This document shows, piece by piece, positions 1-11,859 of a stretch of DNA of 64,000 nt. The notes under the pieces were generated by a model. That model saw only the letters and a program-made list of their open reading frames with translations. It ran no database searches and had not been told where the DNA came from. Location: contig NC_092673.1 in NCBI RefSeq assembly GCF_964355755.1, positions 33,117,648 through 33,181,647 of the forward strand, in the 5' to 3' direction. Position 1 is the stretch's first letter. Every line of letters starts with the position of its first letter. The position numbers and the translations under genes were made by a program. The stretch comes from Antedon mediterranea. Its lineage: Eukaryota; Echinodermata; Crinoidea; Comatulida; Antedonidae.

Positions 1-415
1 TATCAGCATGATTCATTATTGTATCATCATTCCTATCATCTTCATTATTATCATTGTTATCATTATCAACATGATTCATTATTGTTATAATCATTACTAT
101 CATCATTATTATCAGCATGATTCATTATTGTCCTCATCATTACTGTCATCTTCATTATTATCATCGCCATCAATATCAACATGATTCATTATTGTCATTA
201 TCATTACTATCATCTTCATTATTATCATCGTCATCAATATTAACATGATTCATTATGGTCATTATCATTACTATCATCTTCATTATTATCATCGTCATCA
301 TTATCAACATGATTCATTATTGTCCTTATCATTCCTATCATCTTCATTATTATCATCGTCATCAATATCAGCATGATTCATTATTGTCATTATCATTCCT
401 ATCATTTTCAGCTAT
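1..415. repeat. Minisatellite, about 63-bp unit
   Basis: The block CATGATTCATTATTGT recurs near 7, 70, 117, 181, 246, 309 and 372. It is separated by (TCA/TTA)n-rich sequence ending in variants of CTTCATTATTATCATC. Spacing is about 63 bp, with one unit shortened to 47. The array lies just upstream of the first visible exon of the Polycomb-like gene, so it is probably intronic and starts left of the window. Confidence 0.85.
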
Positions 416-466
416 GCACTAGCTGTCTAGTCACACATAATATTCAAAAGCAATTTTTGTTTACAG

Positions 467-3400
467 CTTGGCTCTCTTCACTGGGATAGTAACCATCGTG
501 TGAACACAGAACAATGTTACTGTTATTGTGGAGGGCCTGGAGAGTAAGTACTAAATGTGTAAAAGTTAAAAGTATTTGTTTTTGATATTGTATTTTTTTA
601 TTTTAATTCAAAATACCAATACAAATATGTGTATTTCTGAAAATAACTGTTGATAACATTACGATCGATATGCTTTGATCGTATTCGTGCAAAGTATTAT
701 ACGAATGCTAGCTAATAGTATTGACTGATTTTTCTACTGCCCTCTATGTAATGTTTTAGCCTGAATATACCATATTTATTTGAATGGGCATTTATTTCAA
801 AAGATATTTTATTGTGGGCGTTTATTTCAAAGGGTAATTTATTCAAACTGGGATGTTTAAATAAATATGGTAGTTTATCTATCGATGTTTTTTCTATTTT
901 TTTTCCACTATTTTTTTTTAGCTGGTACTTAAAAATGCTGCAATGTTGCCGATGTAAGCAGTGGTTTCACGAAGGTGAGAATTTTTTCATATTTAATTTG
1001 TAGTTTGACCTATCATAATCGTGGAGCTTATCATTATATACTCAGTTTCCATAGATAAAAATGGAAAGTTCAAACTGCTAAACTTGTTCCTAATTCATGA
1101 CTCGTTTTATAATTGACATATAAAATGACATTACATAAGGACTGTACATTATTCATTTTGTTGGTTTTAAATTTAATTCACATTTTGTTTGCCTATTGTG
1201 GAATTTTATCAATGATGGCTAAGAAAAACGTTTGAATTCAGTTACTGTAAGTCCACTTTATATAACAAACACAACTAGAAAGCCACTCCGAGAGGGCATA
1301 CCTCCGCCTACTGTAAAATTCTCCTACATAAGATTTCTCCGGTAAATAAAATATATATATATATTTGTGTGTGTCTTAATGCTGTTTGTGATTTATGCTA
1401 ATTTCATTACAAGCATGTGTATGCGAGTTTGGTGTAATGGTTATGTAACAAGTCTTTCAGTTAACAATAGCTTCAGTTGACTAACAAAAGAACAGCAACG
1501 CAAAAATCAAACGAGTGAATTTGAAAAGAAATAGGTTTTTTAAACTACTCGCATCAAAAAATGTGCCCATTAAATCAAATTATGTTTTAAAATTACAAAT
1601 CACAAATTATAACTCTTGCCTCTTGTTCAAAAATTAAGTTTTTTGGACAAGTAGTTCTCGAGAAAATGCAATTTCAGTTTACTTGTTACTTTAAGACTGC
1701 TCGCCGGCTTTTGACAAATTCTGTCCTATCTTTTAACACTAGCAGGTCTAAAAAAGTATACTAAAAAGTGGTCCAGAATTGGGACTGTGGTCCCAAATGG
1801 TCCCAAAATTTAATGGAATGGTCCTTGACCACATATCTATCTGTCTATTCATTTTGGTAAAGATCTTGTAATTACTTTTTGAGTAATCCTGCTAACAAAC
1901 AAACAAACAAACACACGCTACCGATTACATATACCTCCTTGGCGGAGGTAAAATATACAAATACAATTTGTTAAATAAAAATATAATCAACTAAATACTA
2001 TTTCAATTTATTTCAGCATGTGTGCAATGTTTAGAGACGCCAATGTTATATGGTGATCGGTTAGTCCCTTTTTTTTTCATTTATATTTTAGTACTTAAAA
2101 TAGGTACGCATGGATTTACCGTATTTAGAAATACAGTACTGACAGTGACAGAAATACAGCAACAAAAAGGGCACTCGGAGAGCACAAACCTCCACCTAGG
2201 CATATGACAATTTAATGACATGTTCCCATACAGCTATGAAACCATCTTTTAAAATCTGGTCAAAATCTGACTTTTTGAGAAATCCTGCTAACAAATATAG
2301 AAAAAAACAAATACACACAATTCGGCTATTCTGGTCGAGGTAATAATTTAGCCAACTTTCTCAAACTATGGTTGATTTTAAGAATTTCTGAATTTTAGAA
2401 TGCTCATAGAATGGATTCACTGTTTGGTGTAATAGTGTCATCTTCACAACAAAAGTTTGAACAAAATATGGCCGCTTCTTTTTTTCAGAATTAACATACA
2501 GTTTTTCTATTTATGAATTTTAATTTCTAATTTTACTCATTAAATTGAACAGGTTTTACATATTTGTGTGTTCTGTCTGCAATCAGGGACCAGAGTATTT
2601 GAAGAGACTGACATTAAAATGGTAAGTTGATGTTATGTTTCAATTGCCTTCTCATGTGTGGACATCTATTTCATATAACAACCCATCATCAGCATAAATG
2701 GACCCTGATCTTCATTTAATATTCAAACCCACAAATACCTCTACGAATTTTGCTAAATAAGGTTCTACAAATTTTGCTAAATACCTCTACCAATTTTGCA
2801 ATATTCCTCTACCAATTTTGCTAAATACCTCCACAAATTTTGCTAAATACCTCTATAACATTTTTATAAAATAATCAAATTTTAAGTCTGTATACCACCA
2901 GTGGTTTCTCATTACATGAGCCTTATTAGGAACACCAAACACCTCTAAAACTATCTAGTTCCATATTACGAACAAACACCGCTGCAAAATGCTCTCAGAA
3001 ACTATCGGTTCATAGACATATGAATGGATCAAAAACATAATCAACAACCTAATTATGTAACACTTTATAATATATATTTATTTGTTTTATTCAGGGCCGA
3101 TGTTGCACACCTCGTTTTATACAATCTCACATTATTACACAAGAAAAAATATTATGATATTGAAGAAGAGATAATTCCTTTCTTAAATGAAATTTGGGAC
3201 AGACTACAGGCTCCAAATGTAAGTGGGTTGAACTCTTAGTCCTGCGTTCACACTATTACAGAGAATCTATAGCTTTTCACTATTCAGATATGTTTATGAC
3301 TATTCTTAAGCTCTGTCTACACTATCAAACTAGTTGGACAAGAAAAGTTGGATGTGCCCAAATATGGTAATGATAATGATAATCATCATCAATAATGACA

Positions 3401-5757
3401 TCACATCACATTTTTTTGTCACATAAAGTTTGATAGTGTAGACAGAGCTTAAGTGCTTGTTCACACTAGGGGCATAGATTACCAACAATTAGGAAACAAA
3501 GATATATTATATGTTTTTATCAGAATAACTGTGCGTGTTGAAGAGATCTAGTAGCTGTTCGAACTTCTCACTGTTTCTGAGCAGTGCAAACATTTTGTGA
3601 GCTGTTCTAGCAGTTCATTCGTAAACTGTGATATTTATGTACTAGATTTGATTTTTGTAATTTTTTTATGGATTTAACTTTTTATTTCAGCTACCAAATA
3701 GTTCAAGACTTGAAAGACCTAAATGTATATTAGGTGCTTTATCATCGTCAAAAAATAAGTAAGATTTATTTTGTTGTTGTTATGAAAAAAGATTTGTAGT
3801 TTAACAAATTTTCCTCTAGTGTAAAACCACCTTATCAGTTCCTTTATATAATATGCATTCCTTTTTTATATAATGCTACGCAAGATTTCGTTGCGGAAAA
3901 GAGGTTAAAAAGAAGAAAACAATTTGGGGGTTAAGGATCCGTACACCACCTATTCAACCCCAAGTAGTCTTGCCAGCGATTGGACAGATCACAGAGGAAG
4001 TTATGAATGACCTTCAGATGAAAGGTCGAAAGGTTGTGACCTTTGTTCCAGTTCAAAGGTATAATATTGTTGTATTGTTTTGTTTTTTAATGTGAAATAT
4101 GCAAATATATTTTTGCAGTATTTGAATGTTTTTCTAATTAAACTTATATTTTTTTAAATAAAATTTTAATTATTTCTATTTAAAATTGTTTAATCTTCTA
4201 ATACCTTTTAATAGTTTTAGTTAAACTTGCTAATACTTTTTATGAAACTGTTTAATATTTCTAACTCTTTGATAGCAACTCGCCGGTACCGTTATCGCGC
4301 AAAAGAAAATCTAAAGAACAGATTGATAAACGTATGAAGAAGGCCAAGAAAACGCTGGACGAAGCTGCCCCTAATAAGGTACGACCTTGTCTCCAATTAT
4401 GGATCATTTTTGTGTTTTGGGCTTGGGAAATCATTAATATCTTGACATGAAAAGTCCAAATTGAACACATATTAAAAAGTTTTTACTTAGGATTTAAGAA
4501 CGAATCAAAATTATAAAAAACCTTCAAAAATTATAAACTTTATCAGGGGTTTTTTGTATTCTTTTTGAATTTTACATACAATTTTGTATAAAATGTTTTA
4601 GAATGCTGTGCTTTCAAAGGCCAAGTATTCATTAGTATATTTATTCATGTTAAACACACATAAAATATATTTTGAAATTGTTGGAGTTCAGTTAAAATGC
4701 AGATAAATTACAAAATTACAATTCAAAAAAAGTAATAGAACCATCTTCCATTAAAAGTTAGTACATAGACTCATAGAAAACATCTAAAAAAAAAATGTAA
4801 AATGCATAAAGAAAAAAACAGTAAACCACATAACAAAAACAAGTAAAACTCATAAAAAACAAGTAAAACATATTTTTTTTTTTAAAGGAAAAATAAAATT
4901 CATTAAAAGACAAGTGAAACACACAAATTTGTAAAGGTTTAAATAGTTGTGGAGCTGTCTACTAATCCAAAGGTCCAGGGTTTAATCCTGACTTAGTGCC
5001 AGAGTTCAATCCTGACTTAGTGCCAGGGTTGACTCTTTCAATTCCACTCCCTAAACCTAAAATGAGACTTAGTTTATAAGCACAATCAATTATAAAATAG
5101 TTTATTTATCCTGTAATTGGTTGATTTTCTCACTGTTTGATGCATAAACAAATTTTAAACAAAAATAATAATAAAAAATAAATAATTTTTACTCTGTATT
5201 TTCAGACTTCAATCATTCCTCATGGAAAAAAATCAAATAATATTCTAAATGGAAGATGCAACATAAACAGTTTCCTTAACTCCATTCCGCTTGGCGGACC
5301 ATCCGTGTTAGACTCCATTCAGCCACTAGAAACATTCCAATGCGGTGACATTTTGTTGCCCGCAACAACCTATGCAAATAGCGCAAGTACTTCTGAAAGT
5401 AGTTCTGTTGTATCGACGGCTAGCATTACGAATTCGGAAAACGGTTTCAGAAGAAAAAAAAGGCAAAGAAAATGGAAGAAATATGACCCGAATGATGAAC
5501 TTGAAACAGCTCACTTTAATGGCGAAGTTAATGATGTGAATTCGAGCGTTGATGATAATTTTACGTTAGTTAATCCGAGAGTAAATGGATTTACGGAAAC
5601 AACACAATCTATGTCTGATCTAAAAAAATCAATTCAATCGTACTTCGGTGTTGAAAGTCGAATGGCTTCAGGAGAACAATATACGGTTCATGGAAAGAGA
5701 ACAACAGACGATGGACAAGTTGAATATCTTATTGAATGGGATTCGTGCCCTCCATAG
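467..5757 (+). CDS. MTF2: Polycomb-like PRC2 accessory protein (MTF2/PHF19/PHF1 type), 5' partial
   Basis: Exons 467-543, 922-974, 2017-2059, 2553-2621, 3095-3218, 3691-3758, 3885-4058, 4276-4378 and 5206-5757 join in frame to 420 residues plus stop; every intron is GT-AG. Residues 1-80 are the second PHD finger of the family, beginning [11 protein letters not shown], with [21 protein letters not shown] and VCSVC zinc ligands. Residues 81-145 ([11 protein letters not shown] onward) match the extended homology region. A basic stretch reads [18 protein letters not shown]. The last 50 residues, from SYFGVESR to [11 protein letters not shown], are the chromo-like MTF2 C-terminal domain. Family members recruit PRC2 to chromatin through an N-terminal Tudor domain and a first PHD finger, which must lie upstream of the window. 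An ATTAAA lies about 25 bases after the stop. Invertebrates usually have one such gene, so the MTF2/PHF19/PHF1 choice is not resolved. Confidence 0.95.
1281..1950. repeat. Interspersed non-autonomous element with CCTCC/GGAGG ends
   Basis: It begins CACTCCGAGAGGGCATACCTCC. It ends with ACAAACAAACAAACACACGC followed by a short CCTCCTTGGCGGAGG hairpin. A shorter, decayed copy with the same order of landmarks lies at 2171-2345. It sits in intron 2 of the Polycomb-like gene. The terminal hairpin would suit a Helitron-like non-autonomous element, but no coding region or target duplication is visible, so the class is left open. Confidence 0.5.
2171..2345. repeat. Second, shortened copy of the 1281-1950 element
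   Basis: It starts CACTCGGAGAGCACAAACCTCC and carries the same CCTGCTAACAAA block and CGAGGTAA end as the longer copy at 1281-1950, with most of the middle missing. It lies in intron 3 of the Polycomb-like gene. Confidence 0.45.
2731..2872. repeat. 25-bp tandem repeat in Polycomb-like intron
   Basis: Five to six imperfect copies of AATACCTCTACAAATTTTGCT, each about 25 bp, between the exons ending at 2621 and starting at 3095. No other function is visible. Confidence 0.8.
3305..3453. mobile_element. MITE, CTTAAGCTCTGTC family, copy 1
   Basis: The left end CTTAAGCTCTGTCTACACT is answered by its inverted complement at the right end, reading AGTGTAGACAGAGCTTAAG. Inner sequence such as ATGTGCCC and TATGGTA, and the CATCACATCACAT block, are shared with copies near 12670, 14845 and 22995. 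No coding capacity. This is the best preserved copy and lies in intron 5 of the Polycomb-like gene. Confidence 0.8.
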
Positions 5758-6272
5758 CTCAGAGAAATATTTTTTCAATAATTATTAAATGCATACAACG
5801 TCTCATCGTGCCTTATTATAACAAATGAATTATACTTTTTTATATATAAAACCAAATAAGAGATAAATGTTAGGTTTTGTAAAAGATACCCGATTTTCTA
5901 TTTATAGGTACTACTAGACATTTTTATATCATAGTTAAACCTGGCCTGGAAAAAAAATACCTGATCATTTAATTTTCTTTATGGGTGTGGGGAGTTGAGG
6001 ACTGAAGAAGTAGTCATATGAAAGTTAGCTAGCTAGCTCCTGATTTTAAAATTCCTTTGTTATAAGATAATTATTTACGAGCATCAGACAATAAGTCCTA
6101 TTTTTTAGAAATAGGAAGGAAAAAACCATCATTTTTAATGGTAGGTTTGGGCTTCCAAAAGAACTTGAAATTAAAATAATTGTATTCCATTTCAAACCAA
6201 AGATATTTGTTGCTGCGAAAACGCTCTCTGAATTTTTTATTTTCAGAACAGAGTGAATTATTATAAATATAA

Positions 6273-6655
6273 TTAAAGGCCAACTTTACCGAGAACCATA
6301 TTTTTACAACGTATTAGGGATGTACATATGATTTCAGAACAATCGCGAGATTTACGATATCGCCGCGCACGCTCGCCGTAAATTGCTGTGACGTCACAAG
6401 TGCTTGGCAAAATCTACCTCATGAGTTTTCACTGTTAACATACGAGAGATAGGTACCGTCACTTCAATTGCTAATTTAACCTGTATTCGGCTTAAATTTT
6501 CCAAAATGTTTAGTCTGGTATTTTGAAGAAACACTTCATTATCAAAGAAAAAAATTCAACATTGATATTTTTTATGACTTATTTAAAGTTTGTTTACTAG
6601 AAATGTTCGCCCTAATACGTTGTTAATTTTGGTTCTCGGTCAAGTTGTCTTTTAA
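6273..6655. mobile_element. TTAA-flanked MITE
   Basis: Inverted ends of about 40 bp match with few mismatches: AACTTTACCGAGAACCA at the left, and the complement of GGTTCTCGGTCAAGTTG at the right. Both arms continue into ACAACGTATTAGGG. The tetranucleotide TTAA stands at both outer borders (6273-6276 and 6652-6655), as expected of a TTAA target-site duplication. No reading frame. TTAA duplication is typical of piggyBac-type transposition, though the ends lack the usual CCC start. Confidence 0.7.
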
Positions 6656-6755
6656 CAACTCCCTAGAAATACATTATTGTTCCTTGCAAAATAGTTTTAA
6701 TTGTCTATGTATATGGTTGTATACTTCATCAGTACTATTCAATGTGTATTCATTA

Positions 6756-6829
6756 GGCTGGTGCACACTAAAGTGATGCCCATCTATTCTGCTAAGAACA
6801 AATATGAATCGCTTTAGTGTACACCAACC
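6756..6829. repeat. Short hairpin element, 22-bp arms
   Basis: Arms GGCTGGTGCACACTAAAGTG at 6756-6777 and the near-complement at 6808-6829 differ at three positions and flank a 30-bp loop. Likely a minimal foldback or MITE remnant. No target duplication seen. Confidence 0.6.
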
Positions 6830-7120
6830 ATTATAGATGAACGATAGTAAGTCCATACTTAAGGTTGTTAATTCTATTAGGCATAATGTTAGTCTGCCTT
6901 TTCCAATAGTAGGCCTAATCTCTTGGCTAGGCCCGAAGCTAAAAATGTAAACCTTAATTTAGTCACAGCTAAGCTTTTGCAATTTAAATCAAATGCGAAT
7001 GTTCAGGTTATTATAAATAATTGTATTACGGTTTAATAAATTGTATTTAGTCTTTTTGAACTAAATTCATTTTCATATAAGTATAGTTTTGCATCTAAGG
7101 CCTTTTAAATTGTGATTTAA

Positions 7121-7264
7121 TAAAGCTTGGTTTTCCCACTAAAAGCCGCATTGCAATACACACGTGCAACGCAAGTTATTCGACATTTTGAATGATACAT
7201 CGCTTGTGATTGGTCAAATTAGTTACGTTGTGTCTTCCTCTTAGTGGGAAGAACGAAGCTTTTA
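7121..7264. mobile_element. Small MITE with AAAGCTT ends
   Basis: AAAGCTTGGTTTTCCCACTAA at the left faces TTAGTGGGAAGAACGAAGCTTT at the right as an imperfect inverted repeat around about 100 bp. A region around 15130-15250 shares the internal words AAGTAATTCGACCAATCAC and GATTGGTCAA, so a related copy may sit in an SLC5 intron. Confidence 0.55.
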
Positions 7265-7361
7265 TAGTTTACATTTAGTTCTAGAAATACCATAGAGGTG
7301 TTATATAACTAGATAGTCAACTCCTGGACTATTATTAATGTTTTTGAACATAGATAGGGCG

Positions 7362-7452
7362 GACAATTTGAGGATTTCCCACCCGGTCGTTCAATTTGAA
7401 GATTTCCCACCCGGTAGTCCAATTTGAGGATTTCCCACCCGGTCTTCCAGTT
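7362..7452. repeat. 32-bp minisatellite, three copies
   Basis: Three consecutive copies of CAATTTGAGGATTTCCCACC followed by a CGGT-starting variable spacer. The repeated word is almost invariant. No gene context. Confidence 0.75.
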
Positions 7453-8402
7453 GACGCTCTAATTGTAATACCCACATGACATTAAGAAATATGTTAGAAA
7501 ATAATTGACGTTGCGATTGCTTCATTCACTTCCCCAAATTTGTGTTACTGAAGCTACCACAATCGCAAAAGATGTGTAAGCATGCGCAAATGTGATTGCT
7601 CCACACCGCTTGCTATCCTTGATAAACCATTTAATCTCCGGAGCTCAGGTGTTGTTAGATTGCAACACGCTACTGTATTTATGTTTTTCTACCCCGCGCC
7701 AAGTCAATCGGGACTGGTTTACTTGTAGAACAAAAGTGGTACAGCAGCTTTTTTTCAATATTTACAGTTTATTAGCACGAATAGCAATACTGTATGTTGG
7801 TGAGTATACATAGATAAATGTTGTATTAACACAATAACGAGCTCAGACACTCGACGTAACATTGACGTCACCATCTTAAGTCCCGTACTTGACGGTTGAT
7901 CTTTTACAACTGTCGAGATTTATTACTCTTAAGTATTGTTCTGCAATCGGAAACATTTGTTTAGAGAGGGCCTACTCAAACAGTATGAGTAGGCCTATAA
8001 CGTGCTAATGTGTATAGCCTAGGCTATTTATATACATTTGTTATGTTACGGTAATACCGTATACATCTGTTTAGTATGTCCTACCCATTCCTATATGAGT
8101 GAGATGAGTATAACATGTTTAATGTGTATAGATAGTATTATATTATATTGTATAGTTTACGTAAAGATTTGTTTAAGACGTCCTACTCAAATTCTAACGA
8201 GTATAACTTGTTTAATCTGTTACAGCACATACACTATTGCATTATATACAGTCATGTGGTTAAAGGAAATTAAGCGTGTCTTCTTGAAAGAATTGGTCCA
8301 CATTATTCTGGCTGACAATTGTTACTTATCAGGTATATCTTTTTTGTGTCTTTTTTATTGGTCTTTAAAAAGTACGTTTCCGTTAGGCTATGCGTTTACA
8401 TT

Positions 8403-9047
8403 TTATGAATATAACGGCCCACGGCAAAATGTCCAAATAACTATCTCTTCACTTTTTCGCAGATTCTCCGCCATTGATGAACAATAGCGAAATCCAGCAT
8501 TGCTGATCTCTTGGAAGAACCTTCGGAACGAGTCGTCACATTTACAGATTCCAGGACGGAGCGACTCCTTATCTAATTTACACACGTTACAAATGAGTCT
8601 GTTATCGTTGTCTCGGTTCAACTTCGGCATCGCTCGCATGACATCGGAATCTGTGTACCCATACCATTCGGTAAGTCCACCCCAATGTTTGCGCTGTTCT
8701 AATTCAAAAGTTACATTTTTGGTAAATAGTCCACGGCTTTCTTTAGCCGCTAAGATGGCTTCTGACAATTGTTCAATTTGGTAAAAGTCTGCTTCGGCTT
8801 CGAGAAGATCCCATTCGGAGAAGTGGTCCGGTAGGCAAAGTTGTGCGGTACGTAAAAAGTTTAAAATGTACCGAAATATCTTGCCGTCGCGGTCAATGAC
8901 GTAACTACCGCGGTTGTCCTTCACTGGCGGGAAACGGCCGCTGAACATGCTACCGATCATGGAATCCGGGTACATCGTTAACGTCGAAACATTGGTTACG
9001 TAATGCTTGCCGCCAACGTTTAAGTTGATGATTTGATCGGTTTTCAT
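8403..9047 (-). CDS. KCTD-family BTB/T1 domain protein (KCTD6/KCTD21/KCTD11-like)
   Basis: One uninterrupted coding exon of 214 residues. Residues 5-100 form a T1/BTB domain with the KCTD pattern: LNVGG near the start, then the middle motifs YPDSMIGSMFSG and IDRDGKIFRYILNFLR, then EADFYQIEQL. The C-terminal part ends in a WTFCR motif like KCTD6/21. Such proteins assemble as pentamers and act as substrate adaptors for CUL3 ubiquitin ligases. The start at 9047 places MKTDQIINLNVGG where relatives begin. The frame stays open a further 55 bases back to a good splice acceptor (exon edge 9102), so a 5' UTR or short coding exon lies upstream and was not found. AATAAA on the same strand lies about 45 bases past the stop. 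The paralogue within the KCTD6/11/21 group is not settled. Confidence 0.9.
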   Translation of the reverse strand: MKTDQIINLNVGGKHYVTNVSTLTMYPDSMIGSMFSGRFPPVKDNRGSYVIDRDGKIFRYILNFLRTAQLCLPDHFSEWDLLEAEADFYQIEQLSEAILAAKESRGLFTKNVTFELEQRKHWGGLTEWYGYTDSDVMRAMPKLNRDNDNRLICNVCKLDKESLRPGICKCDDSFRRFFQEISNAGFRYCSSMAENLRKSEEIVIWTFCRGPLYS

Positions 9048-11859
9048 CTTCTGTTCAGAACCAACGTTTGAAATGTATATCCGGTAGGCCTCCACTTGCA
9101 ACCTAAAGAAAACAAACATATTTGAATGTAACATATTTGAATGTATCATTTTAATGTAATTTAAAATGTAGGCCCTATACAAAATTACTGTAAAAACGAA
9201 TTGAATTAACTTAATTATATTGAGCCAGTGAAATTAGTTCGCCATAATTTCACTGGCTCAATATAGGTAGGCCTATCAGTTATTAGGGGGTGGGGAGGAA
9301 TGGAAAAATCAGCAATGTGGTCATGTTACAAATCCGAATTCAAACATTCTACCCTGGCAGCCGTTCGGATTTAGTTTTTTACCCAGTAAGTTGAACAGTC
9401 ACGATATAAAGCAAATTTAGTAGAGAAAGAACGGACAAAAATCTTCACAATAGTGCACAAAAATAGAAATCTTCATGTGCAACAACGATTACCACAGTCC
9501 TGACATTTTTCACAAATTAGTATTACGGTACCATGGCAACAGACGTTTTCACAATAATTGATGAGAAAGGTATTATAGGTTTATACGGCATTAAAATCAT
9601 TGAGACGTACGTCTGTAATAATATATTATTTAATAAATGTTGTAATTTTACTATTATGATTCCCCTTCTAAGTTGGGTCCAGAATCGAAACAGTATTTTG
9701 AAAAAAATGGGGAGAGGTGGTATGCATATGGGTGGGTGTTAAGAATTGTAAAATTGCTAGACAAATTATTACTGCGTTCTATCTTTTGTATGGTTAATTA
9801 TGTTACCCAGGGGGGGGGGGGGGAGGCGAACACAATACAATAAAAGATCCATACCGTCACATTAGTTAGTGTAACTAAAGTGTGAACCCGAGTGTGAATT
9901 AATTTTGGCAATTTATCACAACTCGTGAGCCTCATTAAGTTTCGGAAATTGAAATGCAAAAGCCATTTTTGCTTCATATATATATATATATATATTAATA
10001 AAATATAATAGGCCTATTTAATCTGCCAAGTACCGACTCTCGATCCATTTTTATTTTAAATGAAAGGTTACGTAATTCCCGGTTATATTATAGCAAATCC
10101 ATTCGCGCGCTGCTCCGCCAAATCAATAACATAGATGACCATGGTATTAATTTCACCAGTCAGACGTGATGTGGTCATAATAGGATTTCAAAGCTATTTT
10201 TAATATTTGAGTTCAAAAGAAGTTCAGCGTGGAAATTTAAAATGCGCCTTTAAGGAATGCTTCGTGCATGCCCCCATTAAATTAAGCTTATTAGTGTAAT
10301 TTTAACAGGAAATGTTTCAATCACATGATTTAAAATGGTAAGGTAGAAGGTAAAAGTCCCGTATTCAATTCTGAACACTTATGGGTATGAGCTGTTAGGA
10401 GCTCATTTGAGAGGCCTCGGAATTATGTGGTAGGGTGACCAGTTCCTTTGGTCAGTCAAGTGTCCAAACCACTCGACTACCCAACTTCTTTAAAATTCAA
10501 TTCAGTTCTATTCAAATTAACATTTATTTCTTCCGCAGTAAAATAACAACAAATAACCAATATAAAATGTTAACTGAATCCAAAATTCGCGCCGGTAACA
10601 GTCAACACGTGCTATAAATAGGAGGCATAGCCTCTACTTAGTCTAGGCCTATACTATAGACACGCATCATTAAATATAAAGTTTGTTAACCAGAAATATA
10701 CGCACAGAAATTGTTAATCCCCGGATTAGGCCCCGAGCTTGGGAAAGCATGGTCAACATGCAATAGTTATGACGTACTACACAATTATATAATAACAAAA
10801 ACTAATTTAAGTTACAGCTGGGAAATAATTTATTCTAAATCTAAAAATGTTTTCAAGAGAAGACAAAAAAAAATGTATTTACCTAAGTATATTATTATTA
10901 AGTCTGTTTTTCTCTCGTTGACCAGCGTTATGTCCATACAATCGCTGCAGAATGTCAGTCTGTAATAATTTATATTATTAGTAAACTGTATTTATATACA
11001 GACATTTTGTAAAGACAGTGTGTGATCTCATTGGCTGATTCGCTAAACGCATGATACAGCTTTACCTACTTTAGTACGGAGCAAAACATGTCTGTAATTT
11101 TCCATTACCTTGTTTGACCTGACTCAGCTGTAAGCTACTACAAATTGTTTTATTTAGTTGTAGACATGCCAGTATATTGATTGCTATAGATTTTAAATAA
11201 TGTTAATAGGCCTACTCGATAAATTATATTAACTTTTTAGCGTCAATACTAATGTAGGCCTATTCATAGTTTCGAGGAATCGAGGTGCCAGTCGTTTCTT
11301 AACATTTTATTCACGAGGTCTCTCTTCAATTCACCGGAAAATTATTCCCCTTTGTATAATATTTCCTGTTTAAAGTTCATTATATAAGATAATAGTTAAC
11401 TAATAATAGCTATCATGCAAGCAAACAAGATGGATTGTGGCCACATCCCACTAGCACGGTCTATCAGTAGGCTATTGCACACTGGAGGGAGAGGGGAGAG
11501 ATCCGCTGCCCCGCTCCATCTAATTATGGAGGTATAAAGAGATTTTTATACTTCCATGATCTAATCATCTTTCTAAGAAAACAATATATATTTTTATAAA
11601 ACCTTATTTCAGCCCGATTTAGACCTACTTTTTTCCCTCAGATGCTTTTCGCTTCAAATCCTATCCGCGAGTGTTTTTTTTTGTTTTTTTGTCGCGGTTG
11701 AATCTGAAGCCAGCACGGTATCAGACTTTGGACTTCAGATAGGCCATATCGAAAATAAACGAATATAAATAACATTTCTTTCATTTTGTTATGGACGTTT
11801 AGTGTTTCCGCGGCACAGTGCATTAGAGTTGCAAGTGTTTAGCATATTAAACTTTTGCT
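9048..11859. other. Divergent intergenic region between KCTD and SLC5-type genes
   Basis: Head-to-head arrangement, so promoters and 5' non-coding exons of both genes should lie here. No TATA box or coding exon could be assigned. Visible landmarks are a perfect 21-bp hairpin (9216-9265), a run of about 14 G near 9811, an (AT)n run near 9977 and scattered AGGCCTA words. Otherwise nothing recognisable. Confidence 0.5.
9216..9265. repeat. Perfect inverted repeat, 21-bp arms, 8-base loop
   Basis: TATATTGAGCCAGTGAAATT plus A at 9216-9236 is exactly complementary to 9245-9265. It lies about 115 bp upstream of the KCTD exon edge, in the putative promoter or first intron of that gene. Confidence 0.85.

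Larger units (their letters stand above)
5758..8402. other. Intergenic, inverted-repeat elements only
   Basis: Between the Polycomb-like stop and the KCTD stop (tail-to-tail genes). I see no exon with a recognisable product. The stretch holds a TTAA-flanked inverted-repeat element, a short hairpin, a second small MITE and a 32-bp minisatellite, each listed separately. TTTATT near 8353 reads AATAAA on the - strand and is a candidate polyadenylation signal for the KCTD gene. Confidence 0.6.

Noticed and set aside
7362-7452. NF-kB-like GGGAAATCCTC words in the 32-bp repeat
   Set aside because: The word departs from the GGGRNNYYCC consensus at the last base, and the array is an ordinary minisatellite with no adjacent promoter.
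9805-9825. Run of about 14 G as a G-quadruplex regulator
   Set aside because: A single homopolymer without phased G-tracts; more likely a mononucleotide repeat, and its length may be a sequencing effect.
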